From the NCBI RefSeq assembly GCF_013868155.1, contig NZ_JACEOG010000001.1, positions 1,922,001 through 1,986,000 of the forward strand: a stretch of 64,000 nucleotides of DNA, given 5' to 3'. Every line of letters begins with the position of its first letter. The stretch's first letter is position 1. The notes under the pieces were generated by a model that was given only the letters and a program-made list of their open reading frames with translations, had not been told where the DNA came from and did not search any database. This DNA is from Aeromicrobium phoceense (GTDB lineage: Bacteria; Actinomycetota; Actinomycetes; Propionibacteriales; Nocardioidaceae). Shown here piece by piece: positions 62,389 through 64,000 of this stretch. A program made the position numbers and the translations under genes.

Positions 62389-62997
62389 GTGACCGACCCA
62401 GAACGCTCGACCGCCCCCGCGCCCCGTGTGGTGATCGCCGAGGACGAAGCCCTCATCCGGATGGACCTCGCCGAGATGCTCGTCGAGCAGGGCTACGAGG
62501 TCGTCGGTGAGGCCGCCGACGGGCAGGTCGCCGTCGATCTCGCCCGCGAGCACCGCCCCGACCTGGTGATGATGGACGTCCAGATGCCCGGCGTCGACGG
62601 GATCACCGCCGCCTCGCAGATCGCGGCCGAGCGCATCGCGCCGGTCGTCATGCTCACCGCGTTCAGCCAGCGCGAGCTCGTCGACCGGGCGCGCGAGGCC
62701 GGCGCGATGGCGTACCTCGTGAAGCCGTTCACCGCGTCCGACCTGGTCCCGGCGATCGAGATGGCCCGCAGCCGCTACGCGGAGCTGCGCGCCCTCGAGG
62801 CCGAGGTCGGTGACCTCAACGAGCAGCTCGCCACGCGCAAGGTGGTCGAACGGGCCAAGTCCGTGCTCCAGGAAAGTCTCGGACTGACCGAGCCGGAGGC
62901 GTTCCGATGGATCCAGAAGACGGCCATGGACGTGAGGCTCTCGATGCGGCAGGTGGCCGAGGCCGTCATCGAGAACGGGCCGTCGTTGCAGGGTTGA
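62389..62997 (+). CDS. pdtaR: ANTAR response regulator, PdtaR type
   Basis: A 202-aa response regulator acting on RNA rather than DNA. The receiver domain has acidic pocket VIAEDEALIRMD, phospho-acceptor Asp63 (VMMDVQMPG) and Lys in YLVKPF. The C-terminal ANTAR domain (ATRKVVERAKSVLQESLGLTEPEAFRWIQKTAMDVRLSMRQVAEAVI) binds paired stem-loops to prevent termination. The partner kinase is not in the window. TAACCT lies 6 nt before GTG 62389 (leaderless type). Confidence 0.94.
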   Translation: MTDPERSTAPAPRVVIAEDEALIRMDLAEMLVEQGYEVVGEAADGQVAVDLAREHRPDLVMMDVQMPGVDGITAASQIAAERIAPVVMLTAFSQRELVDRAREAGAMAYLVKPFTASDLVPAIEMARSRYAELRALEAEVGDLNEQLATRKVVERAKSVLQESLGLTEPEAFRWIQKTAMDVRLSMRQVAEAVIENGPSLQG

Positions 62998-63146
62998 GCA
63001 TCCTCGCGAGGCAACGGTTACAAGTTGACTACGAAACCTCCCAATCACGCAGCATGCGAGATTTGGAAACTTCTGAGGACTAGGTTGTGGGTCACATCGT
63101 GCCGGGCGAACCGTCCCGTGCTCGGATTAACTCACACGGAGGATTG

Positions 63147-64000
63147 ATGAAGCGCTCCACCACGACGCTCCGTCTGGCCGCACTGGCCAGTGCCAGCGCA
63201 CTCGTCCTCGCTGCCTGTGGCGGCGGCGACGACAGCTCTGACGACAAAGACACGTCCGTAGCGAAGGGTGACGGCGAGTTCGTCGTCGGTTCGCTGCTCC
63301 CGCAGACCGGCAGCCTGGCCTTCCTCGGCCCGCCGGAGTTCGCGGGTGTGGACCTCGCCGTCCAGGAGATCAACGAGGCCGGTGGCGTCCTGGGCAAGGA
63401 CGCGCGCCACGTCAAGGGCGACTCGGGCGACACCGACTCGGGCATCGCGCCGACCGAGACCGACAAGCTGATCAAGGCCAAGTCCGACGTCATCGTCGGT
63501 GCCGCCTCGTCGGGCGTCTCCATGACGGTCATCGACAAGATCCTCGCCGCCGGCGTGGTGCAGTACTCGCCCGCCAACACGTCGACCGACTTCGACAACG
63601 GCAAGTACGGCGAGCCCGACCTCTACTTCCGCACGGCTCCGTCCGACGTCCTGCAGGGTGCCGTCATGGCCAACCTGCTGGTCGAGGACGGCCGCCAGAA
63701 CGTCGCGATCCTCGCGCGTCAGGACTCCTACGGTGAGACCCTGGCCGAGCAGGTCAAGAAGGGCCTCGAGGCCGCCGGCTCCAAGGTCGCCGTCACGTCG
63801 TTCTACGGCGAGAAGGCTCCTTCGTACGACTCGCAGGTCGACGATGTCGCCGCGGCCAAGCCCGACGCCGTCGTGCTGATCGCGTTCGACGAGACGAAGA
63901 AGATCGTCCCGCAGCTGGTCAGCAAGGGTGTCGGCCCGCAGGACGTCGCCACGTACTTCGTCGACGGCAACGTCGCGGACTACTCGGACCAGTCCTTCGC
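63147..64000 (+). CDS. Branched-chain amino-acid-type ABC binding lipoprotein, cut by window edge
   Basis: An extracellular binding protein of the Leu/Ile/Val (periplasmic-binding type 1) family; the first 284 residues are visible. The lipobox LAAC gives lipid-attached Cys24, followed by an acidic linker. The mature part has VGSLLPQTGSLAFLGPPEFAGVDLAVQEINEAGGVLG, VGAASSGVSMTVIDK and YRTAPSD-like LYFRTAPSDVLQG. ATG 63147 follows GGAGGATTG. A TAGGTT at 63081 may be its -10. The permease genes would lie beyond the right edge. Confidence 0.92.
   Translation, partial: MKRSTTTLRLAALASASALVLAACGGGDDSSDDKDTSVAKGDGEFVVGSLLPQTGSLAFLGPPEFAGVDLAVQEINEAGGVLGKDARHVKGDSGDTDSGIAPTETDKLIKAKSDVIVGAASSGVSMTVIDKILAAGVVQYSPANTSTDFDNGKYGEPDLYFRTAPSDVLQGAVMANLLVEDGRQNVAILARQDSYGETLAEQVKKGLEAAGSKVAVTSFYGEKAPSYDSQVDDVAAAKPDAVVLIAFDETKKIVPQLVSKGVGPQDVATYFVDGNVADYSDQSF

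Overview
The window is chromosomal DNA from a high-GC actinobacterium. The gene content and order fit the Nocardioidaceae (an Aeromicrobium- or Nocardioides-like genome), but that taxonomic call is inference. Supporting signs are the blocks rpsO-pnp, dapA-rnj-ftsK, pgsA-cinA-clgR-DUF3046 and recA-recX, a gluABCD glutamate importer, a CebR-type cellobiose operon, a GlnR-type box, an actinobacterial SOS box before recA, and many genes whose -10 hexamer lies only 6-8 nt before the start codon (leaderless mRNAs).

Layout. 1-2.0 kb: a histidine kinase cut by the window edge, a small acidic membrane-anchored protein and an Lrp/AsnC regulator, all on the minus strand. 2.1-7.2 kb: aromatic amino-acid catabolism (HPPD, homogentisate dioxygenase, a 234-aa protein of unknown function, fumarylacetoacetase, phenylalanine 4-hydroxylase), divergent from the Lrp gene. 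7.3-11.1 kb: ribF, rpsO, pnp. 11.2-14.2 kb: a 1018-aa secreted protein. 14.4-21.0 kb: cebEFG-bglC-cebR-msiK behind two CebR operators. 21-32.3 kb: dapB, azlCD, a GNAT protein, a membrane protein, thyA-folA, a VOC protein, a thioesterase, dapA-rnj, a CbiX-like chelatase behind a GlnR-type box, and ftsK.

32.3-37.8 kb is the accessory highlight. A compact gene set lies between ftsK and the pgsA block: an ABC exporter, two tandem paralogous precursor-like peptides (62 and 63 aa) sharing an identical 15-residue block and two conserved cysteines, an ATP-grasp peptide ligase of the MvdD/graspetide type, a ClpP-fold serine protease of the SDH family, a MauE-like membrane redox protein and a membrane-anchored thioredoxin (CPVC). 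The last five genes overlap stop-to-start. I read it as a RiPP pathway whose product would carry an ATP-grasp-made cross-link and a disulfide. I do not recognise it as a described family.

38-43.9 kb: CD225 and DUF2752 membrane proteins, pgsA, cinA, clgR, DUF3046, a PfpI-like protein, recA-recX, a GNAT protein and a DUF4442 protein. 43.9-48.6 kb (minus strand): a YtcJ-like amidohydrolase and gluABCD. 48.9-53.5 kb: a secreted LVIVD-propeller protein coupled to a DUF305 lipoprotein, then miaB. 53.6-61.2 kb: gltBD and pyk. 61.2-62.2 kb: an AbiEi/PD-(D/E)XK-like gene enclosed by inverted repeats. 62.3-64 kb: tRNA-Leu(CAA), a PdtaR-type ANTAR regulator and the start of a branched-chain amino-acid-type binding protein. 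No gene-free stretch exceeds 300 bases. I saw no CRISPR array, transposase or rRNA.
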